DNA of 64,000 nt, taken from the NCBI GenBank assembly GCA_963824095.1, contig CAWGNS010000014.1:682001-746000 (forward strand). The letters run 5' to 3'. The position numbers and the translations under genes were made by a program. This DNA is from JBBDWJ01 sp963824095 (lineage in GTDB: Bacteria; Acidobacteriota; Terriglobia; Bryobacterales; UBA6623). Below, in pieces: positions 43,201 to 52,528 of this stretch. Below the pieces are notes generated by a model that saw only the letters and a list, made by a program, of their open reading frames with translations, was not told the DNA's origin and did no database searches. Positions within the stretch are counted from its first letter, which is position 1, and each line of letters starts with the position of its first letter.

Positions 43201-43253
43201 CGGCCGCGGTGCTGGAAGTCGACGGACTGAGGCAGCTGGGTCAGGGCATCCAC
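40215..43253 (-). CDS. glnE: Bifunctional glutamine synthetase adenylyltransferase/deadenylyltransferase
   Basis: A 1,012-residue enzyme that adds and removes AMP on glutamine synthetase according to nitrogen status. Two nucleotidyltransferase domains are visible: YSSDIDLMYLY (with GKLGGRELN before it) and MASDADLVFVL (with RLGVREFD). Each is followed by GlnD-UTase/helical regions (RDIEFLVQCFQRLYGGRD; GGYYDVDFILMYLRLLDAG). The GTG at 43253 is the likely start; the open frame to 43523 has no family similarity. With amt it shows a PII/GlnB-type nitrogen control circuit. Confidence 0.95.
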   Translation of the reverse strand: MDALTQLPQSVDFQHRGRAAKNIETLREVLPSGGASKLSRFLRQMPDPDGALNYLQRYLVEAGHPTQSIFRPSRRLHAVLSLFSHSHFLSDAVVRHPELVEWALDEERFYRVLSNEEMYSALGWSPAVADDSQLALALARFKRMHLIRIALRDLLGTATLAEVTLELSNLADAILHGAHEYIRRQLIQRFGRPLSAAGSGGGAIECQFVVLGLGKLGGRELNYSSDIDLMYLYTRDGMTAGPVRVSNKEFILELATRLTTLLSMMTPEGCCYRVDLRLRPDGTMGELVLPLQAALDYYDRRARDWELQMLIKARPTAGALSLGHTFLKIVEPLIYQTTTDFSNVERVAETRDRIQEKLRRRSKPGINVKLARGGIRDIEFLVQCFQRLYGGRDSWVRSGGTLFALHRLRDKGYLSLQDYGRLDSAYQFLRTIEHLLQIEDDRQVHTLPTDAKALALLMRKVRAKLLTRPVDETLPEQVERHLGDVTEIYERIIHAQRPVATVPRDEESAEPAVEKAAPVSVPSPRISNDSVAIEDLEHSWRMQLRHLERESPALANAVQALPRRRGHKNFEFFLNKIVPQPHLLREFERMPALVECVADLIEHSPYLAENLIRYPEDVLELRAVAESPPSSIDPGGPEALDFGLSPRPEMPMDMRRMIAGDAGLEECSTWLRRFYRRSMLRLQAESLFLRQPIFSTLAKTSDLADHIIQAAYEIAVDAQCAATSRPRPSDALRVIALGRLGVREFDMASDADLVFVLRDDAAGDKAWWIDVVNRIIEIISSYTVEGLIFSVDPRLRPMGRDGELVQTESAYKTYFGEHAQAWEAITYMKSRAVAGDREGGTTFLTELQDVDWRRYGMSGDLGRLLLEMRNRLEREQGAQHPIKAGAGGYYDVDFILMYLRLLDAGIFFESLSTPERIEVIRTTGRLSANQSRMLHETAVFFRALDHAIRVSTGHASSKIPSSLSMQEILAELIGRWSKLKPAAQPLPSFVQQVRQATRTLFLQLFDLEAGSA

Positions 43254-43577
43254 TGATTTGCAGAATAGCGCACCGACGTCGAACGACGTGTTTTGCGGGC
43301 GGCTCAAGGGCCGCCTGGGCTCAGGATCGAGGACCGCCCGGGCGCGTCGGGTCCCGCGATCGACGGCGCGAGGGGTCCGGCTTGACGGCCCCGGGACGCC
43401 GGGCAGCGGCCGCCGGCCGCTCGGGCCGCAACCGGCCTGAACCGGCCGATTCGGCGTTGTTACACTGGGATGGAACCTGCCTTGTTCCGAGTCTCGTCCA
43501 AGAAACAGGCTGCATCGGCGCACTCCGCAGTCGGGAGAGATGTGATTTTGGATTCACGAACGAGCCAGCGATCGACG

Positions 43578-44471
43578 ATGAAGGCAGCGGGATATCGAGC
43601 GGCGGCCCATCCGGCGGGGAGACATCGCGCAGCGAGCCATGGCGCGAGAGGCTACCGCGTGGCCGCCTTCCGCGCCACTCTGTTGGCCGCCGTCACGCTG
43701 TTAGCCGTTCCGCGCCCCGCGGCGCCTGCCGACTCGCGCCAGGCCCACGGCAAGCAACTGGTCCTTGACTCGCTGCAAGCCCTGGGCGGCGACGCGTTTC
43801 TGAAGATGACTAACCTGACGCAATCGGGCCGCGCCTACTCGTTTTACCGGCGGGACCTGAGCGGGCTGGCGGTCTTCACACGCTACGAGAATTATGAACC
43901 GCCGCGACCCGACGCGCCGCCCGACTGGCTGCCGGTAAGCCGCCGCGACGTCTATACCGAAAAGGGCGACTACTACGCGCTGTTCAAGAACGGCAAGGGT
44001 TGGGAGGTTACCTTCCGCGGGGCCCGGCCGCTGCCCAAAGACCGCATCGAACAATACCGCGACTCGACGCGCCGCAACTACTTCTTTTTCCTGCGCTACC
44101 GGCTCCACGAGCCGGATCTGTATTACTACTACAAGGGCACCGAAATCATCAACAACGTACCGACCGACGCGGTCGACATCTCCGATCACGACGGCGAAAG
44201 CATCACGGTGTACCTGCGGATGTCGGACCACCTGCCGGTGCAGCAAGTCTACCTGCGGCGGGACCCCAAGACGCGCATTCCCTCCGAAGAAAAGTCGATT
44301 TACGCCAAGTACCGGACGGTGGACGGCGTCACGCTGCCCTGGAATATCCGGCAGGAACGGGACGGCGATAAGACGTTCGAGTTCTTTGCGAACGCGGCGC
44401 AGATCAATCAGCCGCTCAATGCCGGATTGTTTGATTTGGGGAATGTTCCGGTGCTCGAGCCTCTGCCTTGA
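43578..44471 (+). CDS. Exported LolA-like beta-sheet protein
   Basis: A 297-residue protein with an Arg/Ala-rich N-terminus and a signal peptide (VAAFRATLLAAVTLLAVP, then AAPA). The mature part (HGKQLVLDSLQALGGDAFLK, RRDVYTEKGDYYALFKNGKG, RRDPKTRIPSEEKSIYAKY, VDGVTLPWNIRQERDGDK) resembles outer-membrane lipoprotein-sorting/LolA-like half-barrels common in Acidobacteria. The role is unknown; a lipid or lipoprotein carrier is possible. The ATG at 43578 is the nearest to the signal peptide. The divergent spacer to glnE (43254-43577) has no other gene. Confidence 0.65.
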   Translation: MKAAGYRAAAHPAGRHRAASHGARGYRVAAFRATLLAAVTLLAVPRPAAPADSRQAHGKQLVLDSLQALGGDAFLKMTNLTQSGRAYSFYRRDLSGLAVFTRYENYEPPRPDAPPDWLPVSRRDVYTEKGDYYALFKNGKGWEVTFRGARPLPKDRIEQYRDSTRRNYFFFLRYRLHEPDLYYYYKGTEIINNVPTDAVDISDHDGESITVYLRMSDHLPVQQVYLRRDPKTRIPSEEKSIYAKYRTVDGVTLPWNIRQERDGDKTFEFFANAAQINQPLNAGLFDLGNVPVLEPLP

Positions 44472-44700
44472 CGCTCTGGGCTTGTGGTGGGTTTGCCCGT
44501 GGGTCTGTGCTTCGGGGCCCTACGTCGCGAGGAATCGCGACGCGGCAAACCTGGAGATTCACGCCACGGGTGGTCTTCCGGCTTCCATTGGTGGACCCGG
44601 GCGGTCTACTGGCTGCTCTTGGTCGTCTCCGAGGTGGCGTTGGGGTTCCTGCGTGACTGTTGGTTCTGAGAGGTACGGCTCGCAAGTGCCGGGGGTGCGG

Positions 44701-46821
44701 TTAGTACTCCAGCAGGCGCTCGATTTCGGCTTCGAGGTCTTCGACTTGGGGCAGGATTTCCTTTTCCAGGCGGGGGTGGTAGGCCACCCAGGTATCCAGC
44801 GAGCCGATGCGGCCGACCGGGGCGTCGAGGTGGCTGAACAGCTCGTCGGCGATACGCGCGGCGATCTCGGCGCCGTAGCCGAACGAGCGGCAGTCTTCGT
44901 AGGCGACCATCGCGCGGCTGTTCTTCTTCACGGATTGCTCGATCGCGGGCCAGTCGTAGGGGCTGAGCGTCCGTAGATCGAGAATCTCCACACTGACTCC
45001 ATGCTTCTTCTCGATGCGCGCGGCGGCTTGCTGCGCCCGATGCACCAGCGCTCCGTAGGTGACGATGGTCAGGTCGCTGCCCTCGCGCACCGTATGCGCG
45101 CTGCCGAAGGGAATCCGAAAATCGTCGCCCGGATGGGGGCTGCGGTTGTAGGTTTCGCGATAGAGCTTCTTGTGCTCGAGGAACAGCACCGGGTCGTCGC
45201 AGCGAATCGCGGTGCGCAGCAGTCCGGCGGCGTCGAGGGCGTTGGAGGGAAACACGACGCGCAGCCCGGGAATGTGCGTAAACAGGACCTCGCCCGACTG
45301 GCTGTGATAAACCGCGCCGCCGCCCAGATAGCCGCCGATGGGAACGCGAATCACCAGCCCGGCGGAAAAGGCGTTGTTCGAGCGCCAGCGGATATTCGCC
45401 AGCTCGTCGCGAATCTGCATCATCGCCGGCCAGATGTAGTCGAAAAACTGGATCTCGACGACGGGCTTGAAACCGCGCGTCGCCAGACCGATGGCGCGGC
45501 CGACGATGGCCGCCTCCGCCAGCGGCGAATTGAAGACGCGGCGGCTGCCAAACTCGCGCTGTAGCCCGGCGGTCGCCTTAAACACACCGCCCTTGCCCTT
45601 GACCACGGCGAGATTTTCCTCGCGGCTGCAGTCGGCGACGTCTTCGCCGAAGACCACGATGCGGGCGTCGCGGCGCATCTCGGCGTGCAAACAGCCGTTG
45701 ATCAGGTCGAGCATGGTCTGGGGCTCGCCGCTGAGGTGCGGCTCGCTGTGGAAATCCGGGCCCGACGGATCGACGGTAGGCGAGTAGAGAAACTTCAAGG
45801 CCGAGCCCGGCTTGGGCGGCGGCGCGTCCTGCGCCTCGTCGGCGGCCTGCTGCAAGGCGAGATCGACTTCCTGGTGCAGCGTGTAGATGGTGTTTTCGTC
45901 GGCGATGCCTTCGGTTTCGAGCAGACGCGCCAGCCGCTCGATCGGATCGCGCTCGATCTCGTCGTGGCGCTCCCGGGGCGTCTTGTAGAGCGTTTCGTCG
46001 TCGGAGAGCGAGTGCGCGTAGAGCCGCACGGTGTGGGCGTGCACCAACGCCGGCCCCTCGCCGCCGCGGCAATGGGCGGCGGCGGCCTGCATGGCGCGGT
46101 AGGAAGCCGGAAAGTCGAGCCCATCGACCTCGGCGACGTGCAGATGCGGAAACGAGCGCACCAGCCGCGAAATCGAGCCGCCGGGGGTCTGCACCTCGAC
46201 CGGCACCGAGATCGCGTAGCCGTTGTCTTCGATCAGGAACAGCAGCGGCAGCCGCTCCAGACAGGCGGCGTTGAGGGCTTCCCAAAACTCGCCTTCACTG
46301 GTGGATCCGTCGCCGCCGCAAACCAACACGACTTCGGGGTCGCGAACGTTTCCGTCTTCGGATGCGTGCGGGCCCGGCTGGCGCTGGCTGGCTTCGGCGC
46401 AGCCCACTGCCTGCAGAAACTGAGTGCCGGTAGGGCTCGACGCGGTGACGATATGCAGCGCGGGACTCGACCAGTGCGAAGGCATCTGGCGGCCTCCCGA
46501 GGCGGGGTCGGCCTCGGCGCCCACTGCTTGCAGCAGCATGTCGAGCGGCGTCACGCCCAACGCCAGGCACAAAGCGCGGTCGCGATAGTAGGGATAAAAC
46601 CAGTCGAAGCCCGAGCGTAACACCAGACCGGCGGCGGTTTGAATGGCCTCGTGGCCGGCGCCGCTAATCTGGAAATAGACCTGATTACGCCGCTTGAGGG
46701 TGATCTCGCGGTCGTCGAGCCGCCGCGACAGATACATCAGGCGATAGGCGTCGAGCAGTTGCTCGGCGGTGAGGGCACCGGGGGCAAGCAGGTCCGCCAG
46801 GATGCCGCCTTCAGTAGCCAT
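44701..46821 (-). CDS. Fused alpha-beta E1 component of a 2-oxoacid (branched-chain type) dehydrogenase
   Basis: A 706-residue thiamine-diphosphate enzyme. The N-terminal half is the E1 alpha subunit (RRNQVYFQISGAGHEAIQ, the ThDP-Mg motif GDGSTSEGEFWEAL ending in NGYAIS). From about residue 375 it is E1 beta (INGCLHAEMRRDARIVVFGE, RRVFNSPLAEAAIVGRAIGL, EIQFFDYIWPAM, DLRTLSPYDW). It decarboxylates 2-oxoacids, probably branched-chain ones, and passes the acyl group to an E2. No E2 or E3 gene is nearby. The ATG at 46821 has GAGGGGAT just upstream. Confidence 0.92.
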   Translation of the reverse strand: MATEGGILADLLAPGALTAEQLLDAYRLMYLSRRLDDREITLKRRNQVYFQISGAGHEAIQTAAGLVLRSGFDWFYPYYRDRALCLALGVTPLDMLLQAVGAEADPASGGRQMPSHWSSPALHIVTASSPTGTQFLQAVGCAEASQRQPGPHASEDGNVRDPEVVLVCGGDGSTSEGEFWEALNAACLERLPLLFLIEDNGYAISVPVEVQTPGGSISRLVRSFPHLHVAEVDGLDFPASYRAMQAAAAHCRGGEGPALVHAHTVRLYAHSLSDDETLYKTPRERHDEIERDPIERLARLLETEGIADENTIYTLHQEVDLALQQAADEAQDAPPPKPGSALKFLYSPTVDPSGPDFHSEPHLSGEPQTMLDLINGCLHAEMRRDARIVVFGEDVADCSREENLAVVKGKGGVFKATAGLQREFGSRRVFNSPLAEAAIVGRAIGLATRGFKPVVEIQFFDYIWPAMMQIRDELANIRWRSNNAFSAGLVIRVPIGGYLGGGAVYHSQSGEVLFTHIPGLRVVFPSNALDAAGLLRTAIRCDDPVLFLEHKKLYRETYNRSPHPGDDFRIPFGSAHTVREGSDLTIVTYGALVHRAQQAAARIEKKHGVSVEILDLRTLSPYDWPAIEQSVKKNSRAMVAYEDCRSFGYGAEIAARIADELFSHLDAPVGRIGSLDTWVAYHPRLEKEILPQVEDLEAEIERLLEY

Positions 46822-46923
46822 GATCCCCTCGTGATGGCGCCATTTTTTTGAGTCTATCATGGGCCCGCGGAGGGGCCCGGAGAGGCGTGCGGCTTCGACG
46901 CATTTTGCTTGCGGGCGCGGCTT

Positions 46924-46952
46924 CTCAGCGCGGGCTCAAGCCCGCGGCTCTG
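46924..46952 (-). repeat. Family A repeat, inverted, with GC hairpin
   Basis: The minus strand begins CAGAGCCGCGGGCTTGAG; GCGGGCT pairs with AGCCCGC around CA. It lies upstream of both the E1 gene and the small membrane gene at 47097. Confidence 0.5.
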
Positions 46953-47096
46953 GGTGTTGCGAATGGCGTCGCGGGTGGCCGAATTCGGCAGCTCTTTCTT
47001 TGCGGCCAGGGCCAAAATGCAATCCGGAATCCGTTAACCGCTCCGCGGGATTGCTAGAATCGGTGCTGCATTTCACCCGACCCGCGGAGGCACAAG

Positions 47097-47360
47097 ATGA
47101 AGCTTTCGACCAAAGCCCTGGCGATCACCATCGGCGCCATGTGGGGCGGCGCCATGTTGGTGCTCGGAGTTCTCAACATGGTGATCCCGCCCTATGGGGC
47201 CGATATTCTGGTGGTGATGGGCTCAGTTTACCCGGGACTTTATGGCGCCGGAACTTTGTCGGAAGCGTTGATCGGCGGGGCCTATGGAGCGATCGACGGC
47301 GTGCTGGCAGGGCTGCTGGTCGCCTGGCTGTATAACTTCCTGGTCGAACGCGCCGGATAG
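47097..47360 (+). CDS. Small membrane protein (holin-like architecture)
   Basis: An 87-residue protein with two to three membrane segments (TIGAMWGGAMLVLGVLNMV and IDGVLAGLLVAWLYNFLV) around a Gly-rich turn with SVYPGLYGAG. It resembles hypothetical Acidobacterial membrane proteins sometimes labelled holin-like; no phage genes are nearby, so a lysis role is unlikely. GGAGG lies six bases before the ATG. Function unknown. Confidence 0.75.
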   Translation: MKLSTKALAITIGAMWGGAMLVLGVLNMVIPPYGADILVVMGSVYPGLYGAGTLSEALIGGAYGAIDGVLAGLLVAWLYNFLVERAG

Positions 47361-47459
47361 AGCGCCGCGCCTCGCGGACCTCGCCATAGCGCAACGCCGT
47401 CCCCGAAGAACGATTCGAGAGCGTAGGCGCACAGGACCGCTACGCCGCCCAACGTGGGC

Positions 47460-47720
47460 TCACCTGTCCTTGGGCGCGTCGCGAAACCGCTCACGAACCT
47501 TGCCGGCCAGCTTGTCGAAATTCTCGCGGGTGGCTTTCTTGCGGATCTGGGCGTTCAGTTCGGCGGCCTTAGCTTCGAGCTTCGGCTTGTTTTTGTCCCA
47601 GGCTTGCTGGGCGCGCGGCTTGATGTCTTTCTCGACGGTGTCGGAGATCTTGGACCGCACGCGCGGATCGTTGGCGATGCGGCGGGCGGCCGCTGCCAGA
47701 AGTCTGCCAATGTTTGCCAT
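47460..47720 (-). CDS. Small basic helical protein
   Basis: An 86-residue, Lys/Arg/Ala-rich helical protein (IGRLLAAAARRIANDPRVR, DKNKPKLEAKAAELNAQI, KLAGKVRERFRD) without a membrane segment or signal peptide. The ATG at 47720 begins the coherent part; the open frame upstream to 47939 is not protein-like. It may bind nucleic acid or act as a stress-type coiled protein, but no family is recognised. Confidence 0.6.
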   Translation of the reverse strand: MANIGRLLAAAARRIANDPRVRSKISDTVEKDIKPRAQQAWDKNKPKLEAKAAELNAQIRKKATRENFDKLAGKVRERFRDAPKDR

Positions 47721-47965
47721 GCGATGGGCCCGCCCGCAGGCGGCGGTAGGTTCATTGTAAGCCCCCAGCGGGTTTTCCACCGGACCTCCTCCCCGAGCGA
47801 AACGCGCGCGGAGACGATACGATGGATTCTTCCGGCTAGGAGCGGTGCCGGCTTGCGCCGTCGCGGCGGCTCTGGGAATCGGCCAGCCAGGCGCGAATCG
47901 GGCCGCGAGCGGAGCACACGCGGGCGCGACCCGAGGCATTTCCGATTGACCGACGCGAGGTTCCT

Positions 47966-49219
47966 ATGCCCGGCGTCACACGGCGAACTGCATTGCAAGG
48001 TCTATCGACCACCCCACTGTGGGCGGCCTCCGGGTCGCTCTCCGCATCCGCCGCCCGCGGCACTCGCATCGCCGTGATCGGCGCCGGCGCTTTCGGCGGC
48101 TGGACGGCGCTGCACCTGCGGCGGCTGGGCGCGCAAGTCACGCTGCACGACGCCTGGGGCCCCGGCAACTCGCGGTCGAGCTCGGGCGGTGAGACGCGCG
48201 TCATCCGTGGTTTCTATGGCCGCGACCGGATTTACACGCTATGGGTGGTGCGGGCGCTGGAGTTGTGGAAGGAAAACCAGGACCGCTGGAAGACGCTGCT
48301 CTACCAGCGCACGGGCGTGCTGTGGATGTGCGGACAAGGCGATACCTATGCAAGGGAGTCGCTGCCGATCGCCCACGAGTTGGGCATGCGGGCGGACCGG
48401 CTGGAGCGCTCCGACGTCGAGCGGCGGTATCCCCAAATCGATTTCGACGGCGTGAAGACGCTCTACTTCGAGCACGAAGCCGGCTATTTGAAAGCGCGCC
48501 ACGCCTGCCAGACGGTGTGCGAGCAGTTCCAACGCGAAGGCGGCAAGTTTGTGCAGGCCGCGGCGGCGCCGGGCGCGATCCGCTCCGGGAAGATGGAACG
48601 ATTGGAGCTGGCGGGCGGCGAGCCGCTCGTCGCGGATCACTATGTTTTTGCCTGCGGTCCCTGGCTGGGCAGCGTGTTTCCCGAGGTGATCGGGCCCGCC
48701 ATCCGCCCGACGCGCCAGGAGGTTTACTACTTCGGCGCTCCCTCGGGCGACAGCGGCTTCGAGCCCGGAACTTTTCCCGTGTGGATCGATTTCGATGAGC
48801 GGCTGTACTACGGATTCCCCAGCATCGACCGCCGCGGGATTAAGATCGCCGACGATACACGCGGTGCGGCGTTCGACCCCACCGGCGGGGACCGCACGCC
48901 GTCGCTCGAAGGCGTCGAGGACGCGCGCCGTTTTCTGGCGCGGCGTTTCCCCCGCCTGCGCTCGGCGCCGCTGCTGGAAGCGCGCGTGTGCCAATACGAA
49001 AACAGCCCCGACGGGCACTTCCTGATCGACCGGCATCCCGAGGCCAGCAATGTGTGGCTGGTCGGTGGCGGCTCGGGCCATGGCTTCAAGCTGGGGCCGG
49101 TGGTGGGAGAGCACGTGGCGCAATGCGCGATCGGCGCTGCGAAACCTGAACCGCTGTTTTCGATCGCGCGGCTGGCTCAACTGAAGGACGAATCCAGCCA
49201 GTTCGACCGCAACAAGTAG
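47966..49219 (+). CDS. FAD-dependent amine oxidase (sarcosine/N-methyltryptophan oxidase-like, DAO family)
   Basis: A 417-residue flavoprotein: Tat-like N-terminus (TRRTALQGLS), FAD-binding IAVIGAGAFGGWTALHL, the SRSSSGGETRVIRG stretch that follows the FAD loop in MSOX/SolA enzymes, and a C-terminal SGHGFKLGPVVGEHVA. It oxidises a secondary amine and reduces oxygen. The substrate is uncertain. GCGAGG lies five bases before the ATG. The Tat-like start suggests export, unlike cytosolic family members. Confidence 0.85.
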   Translation: MPGVTRRTALQGLSTTPLWAASGSLSASAARGTRIAVIGAGAFGGWTALHLRRLGAQVTLHDAWGPGNSRSSSGGETRVIRGFYGRDRIYTLWVVRALELWKENQDRWKTLLYQRTGVLWMCGQGDTYARESLPIAHELGMRADRLERSDVERRYPQIDFDGVKTLYFEHEAGYLKARHACQTVCEQFQREGGKFVQAAAAPGAIRSGKMERLELAGGEPLVADHYVFACGPWLGSVFPEVIGPAIRPTRQEVYYFGAPSGDSGFEPGTFPVWIDFDERLYYGFPSIDRRGIKIADDTRGAAFDPTGGDRTPSLEGVEDARRFLARRFPRLRSAPLLEARVCQYENSPDGHFLIDRHPEASNVWLVGGGSGHGFKLGPVVGEHVAQCAIGAAKPEPLFSIARLAQLKDESSQFDRNK

Positions 49220-49728
49220 ATCCCGCCTAAGGTGGCGCGGGCCTCCGGCCGGCTGTGTCGATCTTCGATCGACATCCTCGGGACGGGCAATCTTGCTGTC
49301 CTGTGTCGAGACAGGCGCTCTCGCCTTTCACCACCGTCGGGCGGCCCCTAGCTTGTATACCCACCCAGGCCGGCGCTGGCTCCGAATCTACGACACTTGT
49401 GCCGGTCGCCCAGTCCTGCCGCACTTGTGTCCCGAGTCACAATGCAGCGCCAGAAGGGCCTCCGCTTCGCTGCGGCCGACAGGCGGGAGCGCCTGTCTCT
49501 ACCTTCAGAGCAGCGCCCCGGGCTGTCGACCCTGCAGGCCGGTGGCCCGCGCCTCGAATGGGGCCGCAGCCGCCGAACGAGCCCGTAGCGCAGGGCTGGC
49601 GTTTTTCCAGACCTGCGGCTTTTCGCGGACCCTTCCCACCCTTCAGCAAGCCCAACCCTGCCCGCCAGGCCGCAGGTCTCTTCGAGCCCTGCGCCACGGG
49701 ACTCGAAGGCCACGTCGACCTGGGTCGG
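49220..49728. repeat. Spacer packed with dispersed repeats (families C, B, E)
   Basis: No supported gene. In order: family C (49229, GGTGGCGCGGGCCTCCGGCC), an inverted family B piece (49281, GACGGGCAATCTTG), an inverted family E piece (about 49308, GAGACAGGCGCTC), then a complete family E palindrome (49478-49503, GACAGGCG-GGAG-CGCCTGTC followed by TCTACC). Frames crossing it are translated repeats. Confidence 0.6.
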
Positions 49729-50535
49729 CTAGCGGCGCTGGCAGCGCGGACAGAAATGCGTGCTGCGGCTGGCGATGACGATACGGCGGATCGGCGATTC
49801 GCATTTCGCGCAGTTTTCGCCCTTCCTGCCGTAGACCAAAGTGCTGAGCTGGAAGTAGCCCTTGTCGCCGTTGGAATCAACGTAGTTGTTGATGGACGAG
49901 CCGCCCTGCGCGATCGCATCGTTGAGCACTTCGCGGATCGCAGTCCACAGGCGGCGGGCGCGCACGGGGCCGATGCTGGCCGTGTTCGTGCGCGGATGAA
50001 TCCCCGCGCGAAACAGCGACTCGTCGGCGTAGATGTTGCCCAGGCCGCGCAGGAATTCCTGGTCGAGCAGCAGCGCCTTGGCCATGGCGTGGCGGGCGCG
50101 CAGCCGGACGAGAAAGTCGGCTTCGGAAATTTCGAGCGGGTCGGGCCCCAGCTCGAGCAGCCGCGGCGGCAGCGCCGGCGACCACTGCCAGCGGCCGAAC
50201 TTGCGGATGTCGTCATAGACCAGCGCCGGCCCGCCATCCAGATAGAGAACCGCGCGGGTGAAGGGGCCCGGCTCGCCGTTGATGACCAGATTGCCGGTCA
50301 TGCGCAGGTGAATCACCAGGCACGATTTGCGCCTCGCGCGCTGCAGCTCGACGACGATGTATTTGCCGTGGCGGTGGATATCGGCGATGCGCTGGCCGCG
50401 CAGTTGGCGCGTGGTCTCGTCGACGTCGCCGACCACCAGCCCGGGCCAGAGGAATTCGACGTTGGCGATACGCCGCCCGACGAGGTGGCGGCTCAAGCCG
50501 CGGATGATAGTTTCGACTTCAGGCAGTTCGGGCAT
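49729..50535 (-). CDS. mutM: Formamidopyrimidine-DNA glycosylase
   Basis: A 268-residue base-excision repair enzyme that removes 8-oxoguanine and FaPy lesions and nicks the abasic site. It has the catalytic N-terminus MPELPEVETIIRGL (Pro2, Glu3), the conserved Lys in HRHGKYIVVEL, helix-two-turn-helix GLGNIYADESLF, and the zinc finger CAKCESPIRRIV with CPRC. It lies 63 bases downstream of guaA on the same strand and may share its transcript. Confidence 0.96.
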   Translation of the reverse strand: MPELPEVETIIRGLSRHLVGRRIANVEFLWPGLVVGDVDETTRQLRGQRIADIHRHGKYIVVELQRARRKSCLVIHLRMTGNLVINGEPGPFTRAVLYLDGGPALVYDDIRKFGRWQWSPALPPRLLELGPDPLEISEADFLVRLRARHAMAKALLLDQEFLRGLGNIYADESLFRAGIHPRTNTASIGPVRARRLWTAIREVLNDAIAQGGSSINNYVDSNGDKGYFQLSTLVYGRKGENCAKCESPIRRIVIASRSTHFCPRCQRR

Positions 50536-50598
50536 GGACGTGATAGCAAGGGTAGTGCGCGGCCGTTCGAAGCAGCGGCCGTCGAGCGGGGCCCGCTG

Positions 50599-52393
50599 CT
50601 ACTCCCACTCGATGGTCGCCGGGGGTTTGTGCGATACGTCGTAGAGCACGGCGTCGACTCCGGGCAGCCGCTTGATCTTTTTCGCCAGCACTTCGAGCTT
50701 CGCGGGCGGCAGTTGCGCGACCTGCGCCGTCATGCCATCGACCGAGGTGATCGGCCGCAGCACGATGGTCTCACCGCCGTCGCGGCCCAGCGGCACCAGC
50801 ACTACCGGACATTGCCAGACGCGATGGTAAAGCCGGTTCTCGCGGAGAAACGCCGTCACGATGTGGTCGGCCCGCTGCAACAGGGCGACGCGCTTGCGGG
50901 TCAGCGTCGCGCGATGCGTTTTCCACTCCTCGAGGGCGCCAACGCTTGGGAGCCAGCGCCACGGCGACACGATTGGTGCGGCGGTATTGGTTGGTGATGC
51001 GGGTCGCCACCGGCAGCAGTTTGCGGTAGTCGAGGCCTCCGCCGTGCAACACGGTCAGCTCGGCATAGCTGCGGCTGTCGCCCTGCACGCCGACGCTGCG
51101 CACCGGCAGCAGAAACGCCCGAAAGCCGGCTTCGCCCGCCGCCGCGTCGATGTCGTCGTCGGCGTGCGGGCGCGCCGCTTTGGCCGCGCACAGGCAGCGG
51201 ATCGCCAACGCCGGGCCCGGGAAGGGGTGCCGCTCTACGAGTTCCTTGGGAAGACCCAACGCGCGCCCCAGCATGCGCACTTCGTCTTTGTAGAACTCCG
51301 CCAGCGGCTCCAATACGCGCCCTTCGCGGATCAGCTCGGTGATGCGCTCGACGCGGTTGTGGTGCGTCTTGATGACGGCGGCATTGGAAGTTCCTCCCGA
51401 TTCGATGGTGTCGGGATAGATCGTGCCCTGCCCGAGCATCCAGTTGTGGCCGGCGAATTCCTTGCGCGCCAGGATGCGGTCCTGCACTTCGACGAACAGC
51501 CGGCCGATGATCTGGCGTTTCTGCTCGGGCTCGACGACGCCGCGCAGCTCGGAGAAAAAATGTCCGGCGGCCGCGACGACTTCGAGCCGGCCCAGGTCTA
51601 GCCGCTCGAAGGCGGCCTGAATCTCTTCGGTCTCGCCGGCGCGCATGAAACCGGTATCGACGTAGATGCCGTGCACCAGGTCCGGCCCCAGGGCGCGCAC
51701 CGTCAGGGCATAGGCCACGGTCGAGTCGACGCCCCCGCTGAGAAAAAACAGCACGCGGCGCTGATGCGCGATCTGGCGAACCTGATCGACGAGCTGCGCC
51801 ACGCGGTCCTCGGGATGCCAGTCCATGCCGCAGCCGCACACCCGCTCCACAAAATTGCGCAGGATCTCGGAGCCGTGCGCGGTGTGGATCACCTCGGGAT
51901 GAAACTGCAGTCCGAAGTATTTGCGTTTGAGGTCGCCCATGGCGGCGACGGCGCACTCGCGCGTGGTGGCCAGCGCCTGAAAGCCCGATGGCAGCCTGGC
52001 AACGCTGTCGCCGTGGCTCATCCAGACCCGCTGGCGGCGCGCCAAACCTTCGAACAGCGAATCGGGAACGCGGATCTGCAGGTCGGCGCGGCCGAACTCG
52101 TGGGTTGTGCCCGGCTGGACCTCGCCGTCGAGATGCTGCGCCATCAACTGATGGCCGTAGCAGATGCCCAGGATCGGCCGTTGCACCTGAAACAGCTTGC
52201 GTTGCGGTTGGGGGCTATCGGGCTCGAACACGCTCGAGGGTCCGCCGGAAATGATGACGCCGCGGTAGTCCGCCAACGCCGAAGGCTTCACATCAAGCGG
52301 CAGAATCTCGGCATAGACGCCGAGTTCGCGTACCTTGCGGGCGATCAAATGGCAATACTGGCCGCCCGAGTCGAGGACCGCAATCTTATCCAT
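50599..52393 (-). CDS. guaA: GMP synthase (glutamine-hydrolysing), single-base frameshift
   Basis: Converts XMP to GMP. The glutamine amidotransferase half has ILGICYGHQLMAQHL (catalytic Cys) and LQFHPEVIHT (His/Glu); the synthase half has the PP-loop FLSGGVDSTVAYAL. The first frame reads to NRVAVALAP; the rest (VGALEEWKTHRATL to SHKPPATIEWE) is one base out of phase. Removing one A of the pair opposite 50946-50947 rejoins them into about 597 residues. The locus length, 1,795, is one more than a multiple of three. GuaA is normally a core enzyme, so a consensus error is likely. ATG at 52393. Confidence 0.93.
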
Positions 52394-52450
52394 GAACGTC
52401 GTGGTGAGTGGAAGGCGCCGGGCTTCGCAGCGGCGCCTGAATGCAACAAG

Positions 52451-52470
52451 GGGCACGGTAAGCCGTGCCC
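52451..52470. repeat. Family D palindrome upstream of guaA
   Basis: GGGCACGG and its complement CCGTGCCC flank TAAG. Close relative of the palindrome at 22272-22293. Confidence 0.6.
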
Positions 52471-52528
52471 GCTGAATCCTTCCGGCGCACCGTCCCGCGC
52501 CCGACTTGCCACCCGGCAAACCTGCCTG

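Noticed and set aside
40392..43256. 954-codon open frame on the plus strand
   Set aside because: It is exactly antisense to glnE, has no domain, and reflects the GC-rich codon pattern of the true gene.
47097..47360. Phage lysis module
   Set aside because: The small membrane protein looks holin-like, but no endolysin or other phage gene is nearby.
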